DNA of 64,000 bases from RCIO01 sp040880025 (GCA_040880025.1 JBBDJD010000015.1:124001-188000); one strand, 5' to 3'. Shown: positions 46,856-57,860, numbered from the stretch's first letter. Program-made: numbers and translations. Notes: generated by a model from the sequence alone, not told the origin.

Positions 46856-48028
46856 TCAGTGTCCGATCAAATGGCGCGCAATGATGACGCGCATGATCTC
46901 GTTGGTGCCTTCCAGAATCTGGTGGACGCGCAGGTCGCGCACCAGCTTCTCGATGCCATAGTCGTGCAGATAACCGTAGCCGCCATGGATCTGCAGCGCG
47001 TCATTTGCGATGTCGAAACATGCATCGGTGACGAAGCGCTTGGCCATGGCCGACCATTTCGAGGCGTCCGGCGTCTTGCGGTCGAGGCGCGAAGCGGCGG
47101 CGTAAAGAAACATGCGCGACGCCTGCAGGTCGGTTTCCATATCGGCCAGCTTGAACTGCAGCGCCTGAAACTGGTTGATCGGCTTGCCGAACGCGTTGCG
47201 GTCGGCGGCGTATGCCAGTGCCTTGTCGAGCGCGGACTGTGCTCCGCCAAGCGAGCAGGCGGCGATGTTAAGGCGTCCGCCGTCGAGCCCCGCCATGGCG
47301 ATGCGGAAGCCCGCACCTTCACCGGAGAGCAGGTTTTCGGCGGGCACCTTGCAGTCCTCGAAGATCACCTGCCGGGTCGGCTGCATGTGCCAGCCCATCT
47401 TGCTCTCCAGCGGTCCGAAGGAAAGGCCGGGCGCATCCTTCGGCACCACGAGCGTCGAGATACCCTTCGGGCCGTCCTCGCCGGTTCGGGCCATTACCAC
47501 ATAGACGTCAGAGGCGCCGGCGCCGGAGATGAACTGCTTCGCGCCGTTCAGCGTGTAGTCGGCGCCGTTGCCCGCGCCGCGCACGGCCTTCGTTTTCAGC
47601 GCGCCGGCGTCGGATCCCGCGCCGGGCTCGGTCAGGCAGTAGCTTGCAAGCTGTTCCATCGACGTAATCGGCGGCAGCAGCCGCTGACGCTGGGCGTCAT
47701 CGGCGAACTGGTCGATCATCCAGGCAGCCATGTTGTGGATGGAGATGAAGGATGAGAAGGCGGGACAGGCGGTCGCCAGCGCCTCGAAGATCAGCACTGC
47801 GTCCATGCGCCCCAAACCGGAGCCGCCGACATCGTCCCGGATATAGATGCCGCCGAAGCCGAGCTGGCCAGTCTCTCGGATGACCTTTTCGGGAAAGCTG
47901 CGCTCGCGATCCCATTCGAGAGCGAAGGGCGCAACGTTTTCCGCCGCGAAGGCGTCGCTCATCTCCTTGATGGCGCGCTGGTCCGCGTTCAGGTCGAACT
48001 GGTTCTCTCGCTCCGCGACGGCATCCAT
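46856..48028 (-). CDS. Acyl-CoA dehydrogenase, probably isobutyryl-CoA dehydrogenase
   Basis: The 390-residue flavoprotein has the acyl-CoA dehydrogenase signatures YCLTEPGAGSDAGALKTKA and QIHGGYGYLHDYGIEKLVRDLR, with the N-terminal helical domain and central beta domain in the normal order. Linkage to 3-hydroxyisobutyrate dehydrogenase downstream indicates isobutyryl-CoA as substrate in valine degradation. The substrate is inferred from that context. Confidence 0.9.
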   Translation of the reverse strand: MDAVAERENQFDLNADQRAIKEMSDAFAAENVAPFALEWDRERSFPEKVIRETGQLGFGGIYIRDDVGGSGLGRMDAVLIFEALATACPAFSSFISIHNMAAWMIDQFADDAQRQRLLPPITSMEQLASYCLTEPGAGSDAGALKTKAVRGAGNGADYTLNGAKQFISGAGASDVYVVMARTGEDGPKGISTLVVPKDAPGLSFGPLESKMGWHMQPTRQVIFEDCKVPAENLLSGEGAGFRIAMAGLDGGRLNIAACSLGGAQSALDKALAYAADRNAFGKPINQFQALQFKLADMETDLQASRMFLYAAASRLDRKTPDASKWSAMAKRFVTDACFDIANDALQIHGGYGYLHDYGIEKLVRDLRVHQILEGTNEIMRVIIARHLIGH

Positions 48029-48174
48029 GAAGGCCTCCCGGCGCCGCCCATAGGGGCGGGGCCACAGATGGCCAGTTTAGATCATCGGCGTTGCCGCGCA
48101 ATGCGCCGGCGCGGCCACGGCTGGCGGGTCCGCGCACAGCGGCTGTGCGGAATTGGGCAGTTGGGAGCGGAGCG

Positions 48175-48594
48175 TCAGGAACCGGCTTTCGGCCAATACG
48201 TTCCGAAGCACCACAGATTGCCTTCCGCGTCGCGGCAGATGAATTCACGGCTGCCGTAGTCGCGCTCGGTCATGCCCTGTTCGACAACGGTTCCGGCCTT
48301 CTCGACGCGGGCGAAAAGCGCGTCGACATCGTCGACAGCCACGTAGAGCGCCTTGCCGCCGGTCTCGCCGCTCTGGCCGACCATGGCGCCAAACTCGTCC
48401 TGCCTGGTGTGACCAATCATGATGACCGACGACCCGTAGGCCAATTCGGCATGGGCAACCGAACCATCGTCGGCGCGATAGCATGCGAGCGTGCGAAAAC
48501 CGACGGTCTCGGTCAGCCATCCGATGATTGCGTCGGGGTTGCGATAGCGGAATGTTGGGTAGATGCGAGGTGCTTCGACTGCTGTCGTGGTCAT
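48175..48594 (-). CDS. VOC-family (glyoxalase/bleomycin-resistance-like) protein
   Basis: The 139-residue protein has two beta-alpha-beta-beta-beta modules of the VOC fold (YPTFRYRNPDAIIGWLTETVG; GGKALYVAVDDVDALFARVEKAG; REFICRDAEGNLWCFGTYWP). GGAAGGAA precedes the ATG at 48594. It lies 67 bases after the AraC-type regulator gene on the same strand and is probably its target. The reaction is unknown. Confidence 0.85.
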   Translation of the reverse strand: MTTTAVEAPRIYPTFRYRNPDAIIGWLTETVGFRTLACYRADDGSVAHAELAYGSSVIMIGHTRQDEFGAMVGQSGETGGKALYVAVDDVDALFARVEKAGTVVEQGMTERDYGSREFICRDAEGNLWCFGTYWPKAGS

Positions 48595-48661
48595 CTTGGT
48601 TCCTTCCGATGTGTTCGGAACGGACTTAAGCCAGGCGACCGCCCGCGGGCTTGAACAAATG

Positions 48662-49507
48662 TTACCTGCCAAAAGTTACGGCGAACTGCCCGGGCGTTAT
48701 TCCGGCGAATTCGCGAAACTCCCGGGTCATGTGCGCCTGGTCGGCATAGCCCGTGGCGAACGCGATGTCCGCCCAGCGGCTGTTGCCTGCACTGGCCATT
48801 TCGATCGCGCGGTTGAAGCGCGCCATGCGGGCGACGGTCTTGGGGCCGACGCCAACCACTTCATGGAACTTCTCGTTGAGGTGCTTGCGGCTCCAGTCGA
48901 GCTCCGCCGCGAGTTCCCGGATGCGTGTGTCGCCGCCACGTTTCACAATTGCATTGTAGGCCCAGGTAACCGCCGACACACCGGATTCCGCCTTGCCGAT
49001 GCGCTGGCGCACGAATTCTTCCACCAGGTCGAGGCGGCGGTTCCAGTCATTCAGTGCTGCCAGGCGGCAGCGCAACTCGAGGACGCCTCGATCGCCCATA
49101 TCCTCCAACGCAACCATGCGGCTCGCGATTTCGGACATCGGCAGGCCGAAGAAACGATAGGCGCCGAGCGGCGTGAAATCGATCTGCACACATTGGGCTG
49201 CGCCCGTCGAATTGATGAGCACATAGCCGGGGTAGAGACCGGAGGTGAAGCTGGCGTAGCGGTCATCAGCGGTTGGATGCCGGCCCAAGGCAATCTCGAA
49301 CGGATCGGAAAAGCTGATGACCAGCGGCACCACCATGGCCGCCACTTCCGGCGCGTGGCGCAACGCCTGCCCGTTTTCCTGATAGCCGGTGAGCCTTGCG
49401 ACCATGCCGTTCAGGCCGGGCGGAACGTCGCGCCGCAAGAAAAACGGTCGTTCGCCGTATGCCGCGGCGCGGTCGTCGTCAGCAATATCGCGGTCGGCCT
49501 GGGCCAT
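48662..49507 (-). CDS. AraC-family transcriptional regulator
   Basis: From the ATG at 49507 the product is 281 residues. The N-terminal part (FFLRRDVPPGLNGMVARLTGY and TGLYPGYVLINSTGAAQCVQI) is a cupin-like sensor, and the C-terminal part (about 165-280) is an AraC double helix-turn-helix (IRELAAELDWSRKHLNEKFHEV, FATGYADQAHMTREFREFAG). The frame is open back to 50005, but that extension covers an AT-rich promoter region and part of another gene. It probably controls the VOC gene downstream. Confidence 0.85.
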   Translation of the reverse strand: MAQADRDIADDDRAAAYGERPFFLRRDVPPGLNGMVARLTGYQENGQALRHAPEVAAMVVPLVISFSDPFEIALGRHPTADDRYASFTSGLYPGYVLINSTGAAQCVQIDFTPLGAYRFFGLPMSEIASRMVALEDMGDRGVLELRCRLAALNDWNRRLDLVEEFVRQRIGKAESGVSAVTWAYNAIVKRGGDTRIRELAAELDWSRKHLNEKFHEVVGVGPKTVARMARFNRAIEMASAGNSRWADIAFATGYADQAHMTREFREFAGITPGQFAVTFGR

Positions 49508-49787
49508 GGGCTCATGATAGTCGGGAAATCCTTGTCGGGCTATTACGGCGATTTGACCGCGCCAATCGTCAAGAGCCTTTGTGTGGCGGACGGGCGGTCG
49601 GCGGGCACCAACAGCGGGTAAACGGCGACCAGGCCAGCTATCTGATCCATGAATTCGGCAATGGATGCCGCCTTGATCAAAAAGTAAAATCGAAGCCCAT
49701 CTTCGCCATTTTAGTCCACTATTACTACGTATTGTGATCGTGCCTTGCATCACTATGGTATTTTCGTGATCGGCATTTAGGTATAGA

Positions 49788-50261
49788 ATGCTAACGTTCA
49801 CGGGTATGGGCGAACGCATGCCGCAAAGACTGCTGACCGCCTTGCGCGAGCTGTTTGGTGGAAACGCCTCCGTCAGGAAGGTGGCCGACGACCCGGCATT
49901 GATGGCGGAACTGCTGCTTCTGTTCCGGATGGTGCTTGCGGATGGCGCTGTACACGAGCGAGAGCTTGAAGCAATCCGCCGGATCGCGGCCTCCAATTTC
50001 GGCATTGAGGGCGACGACCTGGAACAGGTGCTCAGCCACCTTCAGGCGTTCGGCTACGAAATCACGCCCGTCCAGGCAATTGCGGTGTTTCGCGAATTCG
50101 ATATGGAGCGCCGTTTGCTGCTTGCCCAACACATGGCGGAACTCGCGAAGGCGGACGAGGAACTCAGTCACTACGAGGTCCGCTTATTGGCCCGCGTCGT
50201 CGAAATGCTGGACCTTGACCCGAAATCAGTCGTGAACGGAAGCGCCGAAGAAGGACGCTGA
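49788..50261 (+). CDS. TerB-family protein
   Basis: The 157-residue protein is an all-helical TerB/DjlA-like domain (LLLLFRMVLADGAVHERELEAI, FREFDMERRLLLAQHMAELAKAD, LLARVVEMLDLDP). Acidic residues DGAVHERE and ADEELS fit the TerB metal-binding pattern. Solitary TerB proteins are common and not proof of tellurite resistance. Three in-frame ATGs are possible (49788, 49806, 49818); none has a strong ribosome site, and I use the first. Confidence 0.8.
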   Translation: MLTFTGMGERMPQRLLTALRELFGGNASVRKVADDPALMAELLLLFRMVLADGAVHERELEAIRRIAASNFGIEGDDLEQVLSHLQAFGYEITPVQAIAVFREFDMERRLLLAQHMAELAKADEELSHYEVRLLARVVEMLDLDPKSVVNGSAEEGR

Positions 50262-50264
50262 CGT

Positions 50265-51884
50265 TCAGCCGACGCTGGCGAGACGGCGTGCAATTGCCCG
50301 CTCCAGATCGGGCGCCGCATCCACTAGTGCTCGAGCAGCATCGGACTGGGGCGCGTCGAAAACCCGACCGGTATCGCCTTCCTCCACGATCCTTCCTTCA
50401 TGCATGACCAGCACCTGATCGGTGATCGCGCGAGCGACGGTCAGGTCGTGCGTGATGAACAGATAGGCGACGCCAAGGCGCTGGTTGAGGTCGGCGAACA
50501 GGTCGAGGATCTGAGCGCGGATCGAAACGTCGAGCGCGGACACCGGTTCGTCGCAGATGATGAGCCGCGGACGCGTGATCACGGCGCGTGCGATTGACAG
50601 TCGCTGGCGCTGTCCGCCTGAAAATTCGTGTGCATATTTGTCCATGTCTGCCGGGCTCATGCCGACTTCGGCCAGCGCCTGCGCAACGCGTTCGCGCTTC
50701 TCGGCCGCTCCCGGCGAAGGTTCGACCAGATGCAGCGGCTCGGCGACGAGGCGCTCGACCTTGTGGCGCGGATTGAAGGACCCGTAGGGGTCCTGGAACA
50801 CGACCTGCATGTTGCGCCGCGCAGGCTTCAGGTCGGCTTCCGACCTGCCGGTCAGTTCCTCGCCCTCAAAGCGGATCGAGCCGCCGGTCGGATGATCAAG
50901 GGCCAGGATCATGCGCGCAAGCGTGGACTTGCCGCAGCCGGAGCGGCCGACAAGCGCCTTCGACTGGCCGCGCGCCAGCGACAGGCTGACACCATCGACG
51001 GCGCGAAAATGCCGGTGCGGACCAAACAGGGACGCGCGGCGAAGAGTGTAGACCTTCACGACATCAGTGAGTTCGAGCAGCGGTTCGCCATCATCCTTCG
51101 AGCGTGCCCTGCGCTCAGGCACATGCACCGACGCTTGGGCGAGCTGGCGCGTATAGGAGTGCTTCTGTTCGGATAATGTACCGGCCGTCTCGCCTGCCTC
51201 CATCACCTCGCCATTGCGCATGATCGTCACGCGGTCGGCCATGTCGGTAACGACAGCCAGATCGTGGGAGATGAGCAACAATCCCATGCGGTTTTCGTCG
51301 ACGAGATCGCGCAGCAGGTCCAATATCTGCGCCTGCAGCACGACATCGAGCGCGGTGGTCGGTTCGTCGGCGATCAACAATTTGGGTTTCAGCGCGCAGG
51401 CGATGGCAATGACGACCCGCTGACGCTGGCCGCCGGAAAGTTCGTGCGGGTAGCGGGTGAGGGGGAACTGCGCCTCCGGCAGGCCGACGCGGTCGAGGAT
51501 GGCGCGGGCGCGGGCTTCGGCCTCGGCCCGGTTTGCGCTGGTGTGCCAGCGAATGCCCTCGGCCACTTGTTCGCCGATCGTCTTGACCGGGTTGAGGGCG
51601 GTCATCGGTTCCTGGAACACCATGCCGATATCATCGCCGCGCAGCCTGTTCATGGCGTCTTCGGGCGCGGCCAATATGTCGATGCCGTCGAACGTGACGC
51701 GACCTTTTGCGCGAGCGGCATACGGCAGCAGCTTCATGACGGTCAGCGCTGTCATCGACTTGCCGGACCCGGACTCGCCGACCAGCCCCATCACCTCGCC
51801 TGCCTCGATCGTCAGGTCGATATCCTTCAGGATCGGCGTATCGCCGATTGACAACCGCAAGTTCTCGATTTCCAGCAGGCTCAT
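50265..51884 (-). CDS. ABC transporter ATPase with two fused nucleotide-binding domains (peptide/opine-type)
   Basis: The 539-residue protein contains two complete ATPases. Each has Walker A (GESGSGKSM near 37; GRSGCGKST near 315), an LSGGQRQR/FSGGQRQR signature and Walker B (LLIADEPT; LIICDEPV), plus oligopeptide-transporter C-terminal segments. It fuses what are DppD and DppF in many bacteria. Its start overlaps the stop of the permease gene by 4 bases. It is the last gene of the importer operon. Confidence 0.93.
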   Translation of the reverse strand: MSLLEIENLRLSIGDTPILKDIDLTIEAGEVMGLVGESGSGKSMTALTVMKLLPYAARAKGRVTFDGIDILAAPEDAMNRLRGDDIGMVFQEPMTALNPVKTIGEQVAEGIRWHTSANRAEAEARARAILDRVGLPEAQFPLTRYPHELSGGQRQRVVIAIACALKPKLLIADEPTTALDVVLQAQILDLLRDLVDENRMGLLLISHDLAVVTDMADRVTIMRNGEVMEAGETAGTLSEQKHSYTRQLAQASVHVPERRARSKDDGEPLLELTDVVKVYTLRRASLFGPHRHFRAVDGVSLSLARGQSKALVGRSGCGKSTLARMILALDHPTGGSIRFEGEELTGRSEADLKPARRNMQVVFQDPYGSFNPRHKVERLVAEPLHLVEPSPGAAEKRERVAQALAEVGMSPADMDKYAHEFSGGQRQRLSIARAVITRPRLIICDEPVSALDVSIRAQILDLFADLNQRLGVAYLFITHDLTVARAITDQVLVMHEGRIVEEGDTGRVFDAPQSDAARALVDAAPDLERAIARRLASVG

Positions 51885-52746
51885 CGCTCACGCCTCAGCC
51901 GGGGGTCGAGAACATCGCGCAACCCGTCGCCAAGCAGATTGAGGCCGAGCACGGTGATCACGATGGCGAGGCCGGGGAAAATCGCCAGATGCGGGGCCAC
52001 CATCATGCGGGTCTGGGCGTCGAACAGCATGCGGCCCCAGCTCGGCATCGGCGGCTGGGCACCTAGGCCGAGATAGGAGAGCCCTGCTTCGGCCAGGATG
52101 CCCAAGGCGAACTGGATCGTTCCCTGAACCAGCAGCATGGAGGCGATGTTGGGCAGGATGTGTTCGACGGTTATCAGGACCTTGCCCTTGCCGGCGGCGC
52201 GGGCGGCAAGAATGTATTCGCGCGGCCAGAGCGCCAGCGCGCCGGCCCGGGCAACGCGGGCGAAGACCGGAACGTTGAAAATGCCGATGGCGATGATAGC
52301 GTTGATGGCGCCGGGCCCGGCGATCGCGGTGATCATCACCGCCGATAGCAGGGCAGGGAAGGCGAAAACCAGGTCGTTGAAGCGCATCAGCGCCTCGTCG
52401 ACGAGGCCGCCGCGCGCCGCGGCCCAGCAGCCGAGGGGCACGCCGATGCCCATGCCGATGCCGACTGCGACGATGGCGACCGCGATTGAATTGCGCGAGC
52501 CGACCATGATCATGGAGAAGATGTCGCGGCCGAAATGGTCGGTGCCGAAAACGTGCTCGGCGGACAGTCCCTTCATCCTGTCGGCAACAATCAGGTTGGT
52601 CACGTCGTAAGGCGTCCAGACGAATGAAATCAGGGCCATGGCCGCAATCAGCGCGGTGATGACGAGGCCGGTGACGAAAGAACGGTTGGTGAGCGACTGG
52701 CGCAGCCAGTGTTGGGGGACATCCTCCGGAACATGCGATTCGATCG

Positions 52747-52750
<4 letters not shown>
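51881..52750 (-). CDS. ABC transporter permease (DppC type)
   Basis: The 289-residue inner-membrane protein has the DppC layout: a first helix (VITALIAAMALISFVW), a cytosolic loop with FGTDHFGRDIFSMIMVGSRNS, and the EAA-like loop ARAAGKGKVLITVEHILPN. About six helices are expected. It overlaps both neighbours by 4 bases (ATGA), as expected for equal translation of transporter subunits. Confidence 0.92.
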
Positions 52751-53694
<944 letters not shown>

Positions 53695-53714
53695 GCGGGA
53701 TTTCGCAAAGATTT

Positions 53715-53745
53715 CGCCCCGGAGCCGGCCAGCGTCCCCGGGGCG
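53715..53745 (-). terminator. Hairpin between binding-protein and permease genes
   Basis: An 8-bp GC stem (CGCCCCGG with its complement) encloses a 15-base loop 19 bases after the stop of the substrate-binding protein gene. Such internal hairpins allow partial termination or 3'-end protection, giving more binding protein than permease. Confidence 0.6.
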
Positions 53746-53764
53746 ATGTTCATGGCGCGGCCTT

Positions 53765-55243
53765 TTAGTCCGACCAGCTTACGCCGGTGAGGTCTGTCGC
53801 CTGGACCGGGGAATTCTCCCACATGCCCTCAAGCTTGGCGTCCCAGACGCCGACCTTGGCGAGTTGGAACAGGAAGCCGTTGACTGCGTCCTCGGCCAGT
53901 ATGCTCTGTGCCTTGCCGTATTGCTCGGCGCGTTTTGCATCGTCGGAAGTGACGTCGAGTTCGGCGATTACCGCGTCAAACTCCGGATTGTCATACTGGA
54001 AGTAGTAGTCCTTGCGCGCATAGATGCCGATATCGTTGGGCTCTGTGTGCGAGACGATGGACAGGTCGTAGTCCTTGTTTTTGAACACCTGTTCGAGCCA
54101 GTCGGCCCATTCCACCGGGATGATCTCCAGATTGATGCCTACATTGCGGAGCTGCGATGCAATCACCTGCCCGCCGTCGCGTGCGTATGGCGGCGGCGGC
54201 AGCTTGATCGTTGCATCGAACCCGTCGGGGAATCCGGCTTCGGCGAGCAGCGCCTTGGCCTTCTCAGGGTCGAACGGATAGGTGCCGGTGAGGTCGATAT
54301 AGGCCGAATTGCCGGGCGAGAAATGCGAGCCGATCGGCGTGCCCAATCCCGATCCGTTGCCGGCGATGATCTCCTCGCGGTTGAGTGCGTGGGCAATCGC
54401 CTGCCGGACCTTCAACTGATCGAACGGCGGTTTCTTGTTGTTGGTCGAAAGGACCGTCTCGCCTTCGGTCGATCCGATGACAACCTCGAAGCGCGGATCG
54501 GATTCGATCTGCGCCAGTGCATCGCCGGCGGGCATGTTGGCGAAGGCGTGTACGTCGCCGGAAAGCAGCGCGGGAATTGCCGCGGCTGCATCGGGGATGA
54601 TGCGGAATTCGGCCTTGTCGAGCGCGACCGGGTCGCCCCAATAGTCGGGGTTCTTCTCGATTGTGATCGAGGAACCCTTGGCCCAGTTGGTAAACTTGAA
54701 GGGGCCGGTGCCGACTGGGGTTTCCTTGTTTCCGTCTGCAGATTCCGGCGCGACGATAACCGCATCGCCCCAGCCCATATTGTAGAGGAATGAACCCTGC
54801 GGGTTCTTCAGCGTGACCTTGACTGTAGTGGCGTCGACGGCCTCCACGCTGTCGATTGCGGCAAACAGCGCCTTCTGGGCGTTGGTGGAATCGTCCGCGC
54901 GGGCCCGATCGAGCGAGAAGACGACATCCTCGGCTGTCAGATCAGTGCCATCGTGGAATTTCACGCCCGAATGGAGCTTGAACGTATAGGTCTTGCCGTC
55001 ATCGGAGATGTCCCAGCTTTCGGCCAGCGCAGACAACACCTCGCCGCCGCTTCCGATGCGGGTCAAGCCTTCGAAAATATTTGCGTAGACAACTTCGTCG
55101 ATGGCCGCGGCCGCGCCTGCGGTCGGGTCGAGATGCGGCGGCTCAAGCACCATGCCCAGCACCAGATCGGTTCGCGCGGCGTCGGCCACGCTCGCGGACA
55201 GCGCGAAGGCCGCCGCAGCCACTACGGATTTCCACATTTTCAT
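53765..55243 (-). CDS. ABC transporter substrate-binding protein (family 5, peptide/opine type)
   Basis: The 492-residue product starts at 55243 behind GGGAGAG. It has a signal peptide (MKMWKSVVAAAAFALSASVADA). The family 5 pattern is clear: ANIFEGLTRIGSGGEVLSALAESWDIS, YTFKLHSGVKFHDGTDLTAEDVVF, AIAHALNREEI and a C-terminal YDLSIVSHTEPND. It delivers a small peptide or similar amino compound to the permease. A plausible role in uptake of methylated amino compounds is speculative. Confidence 0.92.
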   Translation of the reverse strand: MKMWKSVVAAAAFALSASVADAARTDLVLGMVLEPPHLDPTAGAAAAIDEVVYANIFEGLTRIGSGGEVLSALAESWDISDDGKTYTFKLHSGVKFHDGTDLTAEDVVFSLDRARADDSTNAQKALFAAIDSVEAVDATTVKVTLKNPQGSFLYNMGWGDAVIVAPESADGNKETPVGTGPFKFTNWAKGSSITIEKNPDYWGDPVALDKAEFRIIPDAAAAIPALLSGDVHAFANMPAGDALAQIESDPRFEVVIGSTEGETVLSTNNKKPPFDQLKVRQAIAHALNREEIIAGNGSGLGTPIGSHFSPGNSAYIDLTGTYPFDPEKAKALLAEAGFPDGFDATIKLPPPPYARDGGQVIASQLRNVGINLEIIPVEWADWLEQVFKNKDYDLSIVSHTEPNDIGIYARKDYYFQYDNPEFDAVIAELDVTSDDAKRAEQYGKAQSILAEDAVNGFLFQLAKVGVWDAKLEGMWENSPVQATDLTGVSWSD

Positions 55244-55450
55244 AATTTGCTCTCCCAGCACTGAATGATTGCGGCGATCAAAGCGCGAATTGCTCTGCGA
55301 GTAAATCGCGTTTGTGTGTGACACGCTCCGTCAGCTTCTGGTGCAGTCCTTCTCGCATCTGTCTCTGGGGACGGCGGCGCCGTGGAACTCCGCGCTGTGC
55401 CGGCCGCGCAGATTGGCGTACACTGATGCGGCGTCAGCGGGGATCAGCAG

Positions 55451-55966
55451 ATGGACTCGGTCGGGTTGAAGGCGCTGCAGGCGCCAATCAAGGAGAAATA
55501 TCGGGATTCTCCGGAAACCGCCGTTGTCACACTCAAGGCGCGTGGGTCGATCGACGACACCTCGATTGCCTGCAAGGTGGAGACGGGCAGGGCGCTGGCG
55601 GTTGCCGGCCTGCACCCAGCGACCGGCGGCAGCGGTCTCGAACTCTGTTCCGGCGACATGCTTCTTGAGGCCTTGGTCGCCTGTGCCGGCGTCACGCTGA
55701 AGGCCGTGGCGACGGCGCTCGAATTCCGGTTGGGCGGCGCAACGGTGGTGGCCGAAGGCGATCTCGACTTCCGCGGCACGCTCGGCGTCGAGAAGGCCGC
55801 GCCGGTGGGATTTGCGGCGATCCGGCTGACGTTCGAACTGGATACAGACGAGCCGCAAGAGCGGGTGGATACACTGCTCAAGCTCACCGAGCGCTATTGC
55901 GTGGTGTTCCAGACGCTCAACACGCGGCCCGAACTGACGGTGCATTCCAGGTTGCACCAGCGCTGA
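55451..55966 (+). CDS. OsmC-family protein
   Basis: The 171-residue protein has the OsmC/Ohr fold with two conserved cysteines, C78 (EALVACAGVTLKAVAT) and C150 (LTERYCVVFQ), which suits thiol-dependent peroxidase activity. It stands alone, with the ABC importer divergent and the deacylase gene convergent 10 bases beyond its end. The preceding 200 bases hold only the divergent promoters. Confidence 0.85.
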   Translation: MDSVGLKALQAPIKEKYRDSPETAVVTLKARGSIDDTSIACKVETGRALAVAGLHPATGGSGLELCSGDMLLEALVACAGVTLKAVATALEFRLGGATVVAEGDLDFRGTLGVEKAAPVGFAAIRLTFELDTDEPQERVDTLLKLTERYCVVFQTLNTRPELTVHSRLHQR

Positions 55967-55976
55967 AAAGTGTGCG

Positions 55977-57254
55977 TCAGGATCGCGCGCCGCGCAGCAA
56001 TACGTCCAGGCCGACCGCCATCACCTTGGCCGATTCGGCCATGTCGTCGATGCCGACCCATTCGTCGGGCTGATGGGCCAGGTCGAGGATGCCTGGCCCA
56101 TAGGCGACGCAGTCATGCAGATGTCCGATGCGGGCGATGTGTTTCTGATCGTAGGTGCCTGGCGAAATGATATATTCAGGCTCCTTGCCGAACACGTCGC
56201 GGATGCCCTCCGCGATGGCGCGCGGCACCGGGCCGTCCCGTTCGGTCATCAGAGGCAACACCTCCATCAGGTCGCGCATCGCGTAGTCGAAACGCGGGCG
56301 CTCGCCTTTCAGGCGCTCGAGGATTGAACGCACTTCACCCTTCACCTCGGCGAGGTCTTCCTCGATCAGGAAACGGCGGTCGATTACGATGCGCGCCGAG
56401 TCCGGCACGTTGGGCGCCGGCAGGCCGGGGAAATAATCCTCCGTTTGCCCGCCATGAACCGAGTTGATGTTCATGGTCGAGCGGCGCGCGCCTTCCGGCA
56501 CCACGGGCATCCTGGTCTGCTTGCGGTCGAGTGCGGGAAACAGTTCCTCCTCGAAGGCATGCAGCACCGCACCCATGTGGCGGATCGCGGAATCGCCCAG
56601 GAAAGGCATCGAACCATGGGCGATGCGGCCCTTGGTCTCGATCTCCGCCCACCAGACGCCGCGATGGCCAAGGCAGATGCGGTCCTTGTTGAGCGGCTCG
56701 GGAATGATGACGTGGTCGACGCGGGGTTTGGAGAACAGTCCCTGACTGGCGAGATAGGCGACGCCGCCGAAGCCGCCCGATTCCTCGTCCACGGTTCCCG
56801 AAATCTCGATTGCGCCGGGATAATCGGGGAAAACGGCCATGAAAGCGTCGGCAGCGATGATCGAAGCGGCCAGCCCGCCCTTCATGTCGCATGCGCCGCG
56901 GCCATAGACGCGCCCGTCCTTGACCAGACCGGCAAAGGGCTCGACGGTCCAGCCTTCGCCCGTCTCGACAACGTCGATATGCGAATTGAAGTGAACGGTC
57001 GGGCCGGGGCCGCGCCCCTCGCGCCGCGCCACCACGTTGGTGCGCGGATACTTGTCATTGTCGCCGGGCGTGCCTTCACCCCGGATCAGCCGGGTTTCGT
57101 AACCGCGCCTGCCGAGCAGCCCGGCGATGTATTCGGCGCATGGCGTGTAGGCTTCGCCCGGCGGATTGACGGTCGGAAAGCGGATCAGATCGGTGGTCAG
57201 GGCGACCAGTTCATCAAGGCGGTCGTCGACGGCTTTGTGGAGTTTTTCGTTCAT
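55977..57254 (-). CDS. ArgE/DapE-family M20 deacylase
   Basis: From the ATG at 57254 the product is 425 residues. It has the M20 dinuclear zinc motifs: HFNSHIDVV, GRGACDMKGGLAA (bridging Asp), SGTVDEESGGFG (general-base Glu and metal Glu), and a C-terminal histidine in DLAHQPDEWV. The closest type is acetylornithine deacetylase/succinyl-diaminopimelate desuccinylase. There is no arginine or lysine gene nearby, so it may act on another N-acyl amino acid. The frame is open to 57326, but the upstream residues are not family-like. Confidence 0.88.
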   Translation of the reverse strand: MNEKLHKAVDDRLDELVALTTDLIRFPTVNPPGEAYTPCAEYIAGLLGRRGYETRLIRGEGTPGDNDKYPRTNVVARREGRGPGPTVHFNSHIDVVETGEGWTVEPFAGLVKDGRVYGRGACDMKGGLAASIIAADAFMAVFPDYPGAIEISGTVDEESGGFGGVAYLASQGLFSKPRVDHVIIPEPLNKDRICLGHRGVWWAEIETKGRIAHGSMPFLGDSAIRHMGAVLHAFEEELFPALDRKQTRMPVVPEGARRSTMNINSVHGGQTEDYFPGLPAPNVPDSARIVIDRRFLIEEDLAEVKGEVRSILERLKGERPRFDYAMRDLMEVLPLMTERDGPVPRAIAEGIRDVFGKEPEYIISPGTYDQKHIARIGHLHDCVAYGPGILDLAHQPDEWVGIDDMAESAKVMAVGLDVLLRGARS

Positions 57255-57406
57255 CGCGCCATTGAGCAGGCCCGGCGGTGGGTTGGCAAGCGTCCAGAAC
57301 CGCCGCTGGAGCATTCCAGGCGCCACTAAATAAGCGACCGTTCATTGCACGTTCATAAAATCCGTTTTAGTTTGATTACCTAGGGGCAACATCGGGTTAT
57401 GGGCGC

Positions 57407-57835
57407 ATGAAACGACTGCTCGTTTGTACTTTGAGTTCGGTTTTCCTGAGTTTGATGGCCGCCGGCGCGCATGCTGCGGTTCTGGTCGCGGAGGTGGATG
57501 TCGCCTCGCAGACCATGCAGGTAATCCACTACGGCAAGGTGATTCACACGTGGCGCGTGTCGACCGCGCGGTCAGGCTACATCACGCCGGCCGGCGCGTG
57601 GCGGCCAAAGCGGATGCACAAGATGTGGCATTCGCGCAAATACGACATGTCGCCGATGCCCTATTCGATCTTCTACGATGGCGGCTACGCCATCCACGGC
57701 ACAAATGCCGTGAGCCGGCTGGGCAGTCCCGCATCGCACGGTTGCATTCGGCTCGATACGGCAAACGCCGCACAACTATTCTCGCTGGCGCGCGAAGTCG
57801 GTCCCGGCAACATGAAGGTCGTGGTCAAGAACTGA
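57407..57835 (+). CDS. L,D-transpeptidase (YkuD) family exported protein
   Basis: The 142-residue protein has a signal peptide (about residues 1-23, ending AHA) and a short YkuD domain. The catalytic motif is HGTN with H97, then SHGCIRL with H111 and nucleophile C113. L,D-transpeptidases make 3-3 cross-links in peptidoglycan or attach proteins to it. There is no peptidoglycan-binding repeat, so this is a minimal form, common in Rhizobiales. Confidence 0.92.
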   Translation: MKRLLVCTLSSVFLSLMAAGAHAAVLVAEVDVASQTMQVIHYGKVIHTWRVSTARSGYITPAGAWRPKRMHKMWHSRKYDMSPMPYSIFYDGGYAIHGTNAVSRLGSPASHGCIRLDTANAAQLFSLAREVGPGNMKVVVKN

Positions 57836-57860
57836 AACGAACGGGGCGGAGGCCCGCGTC

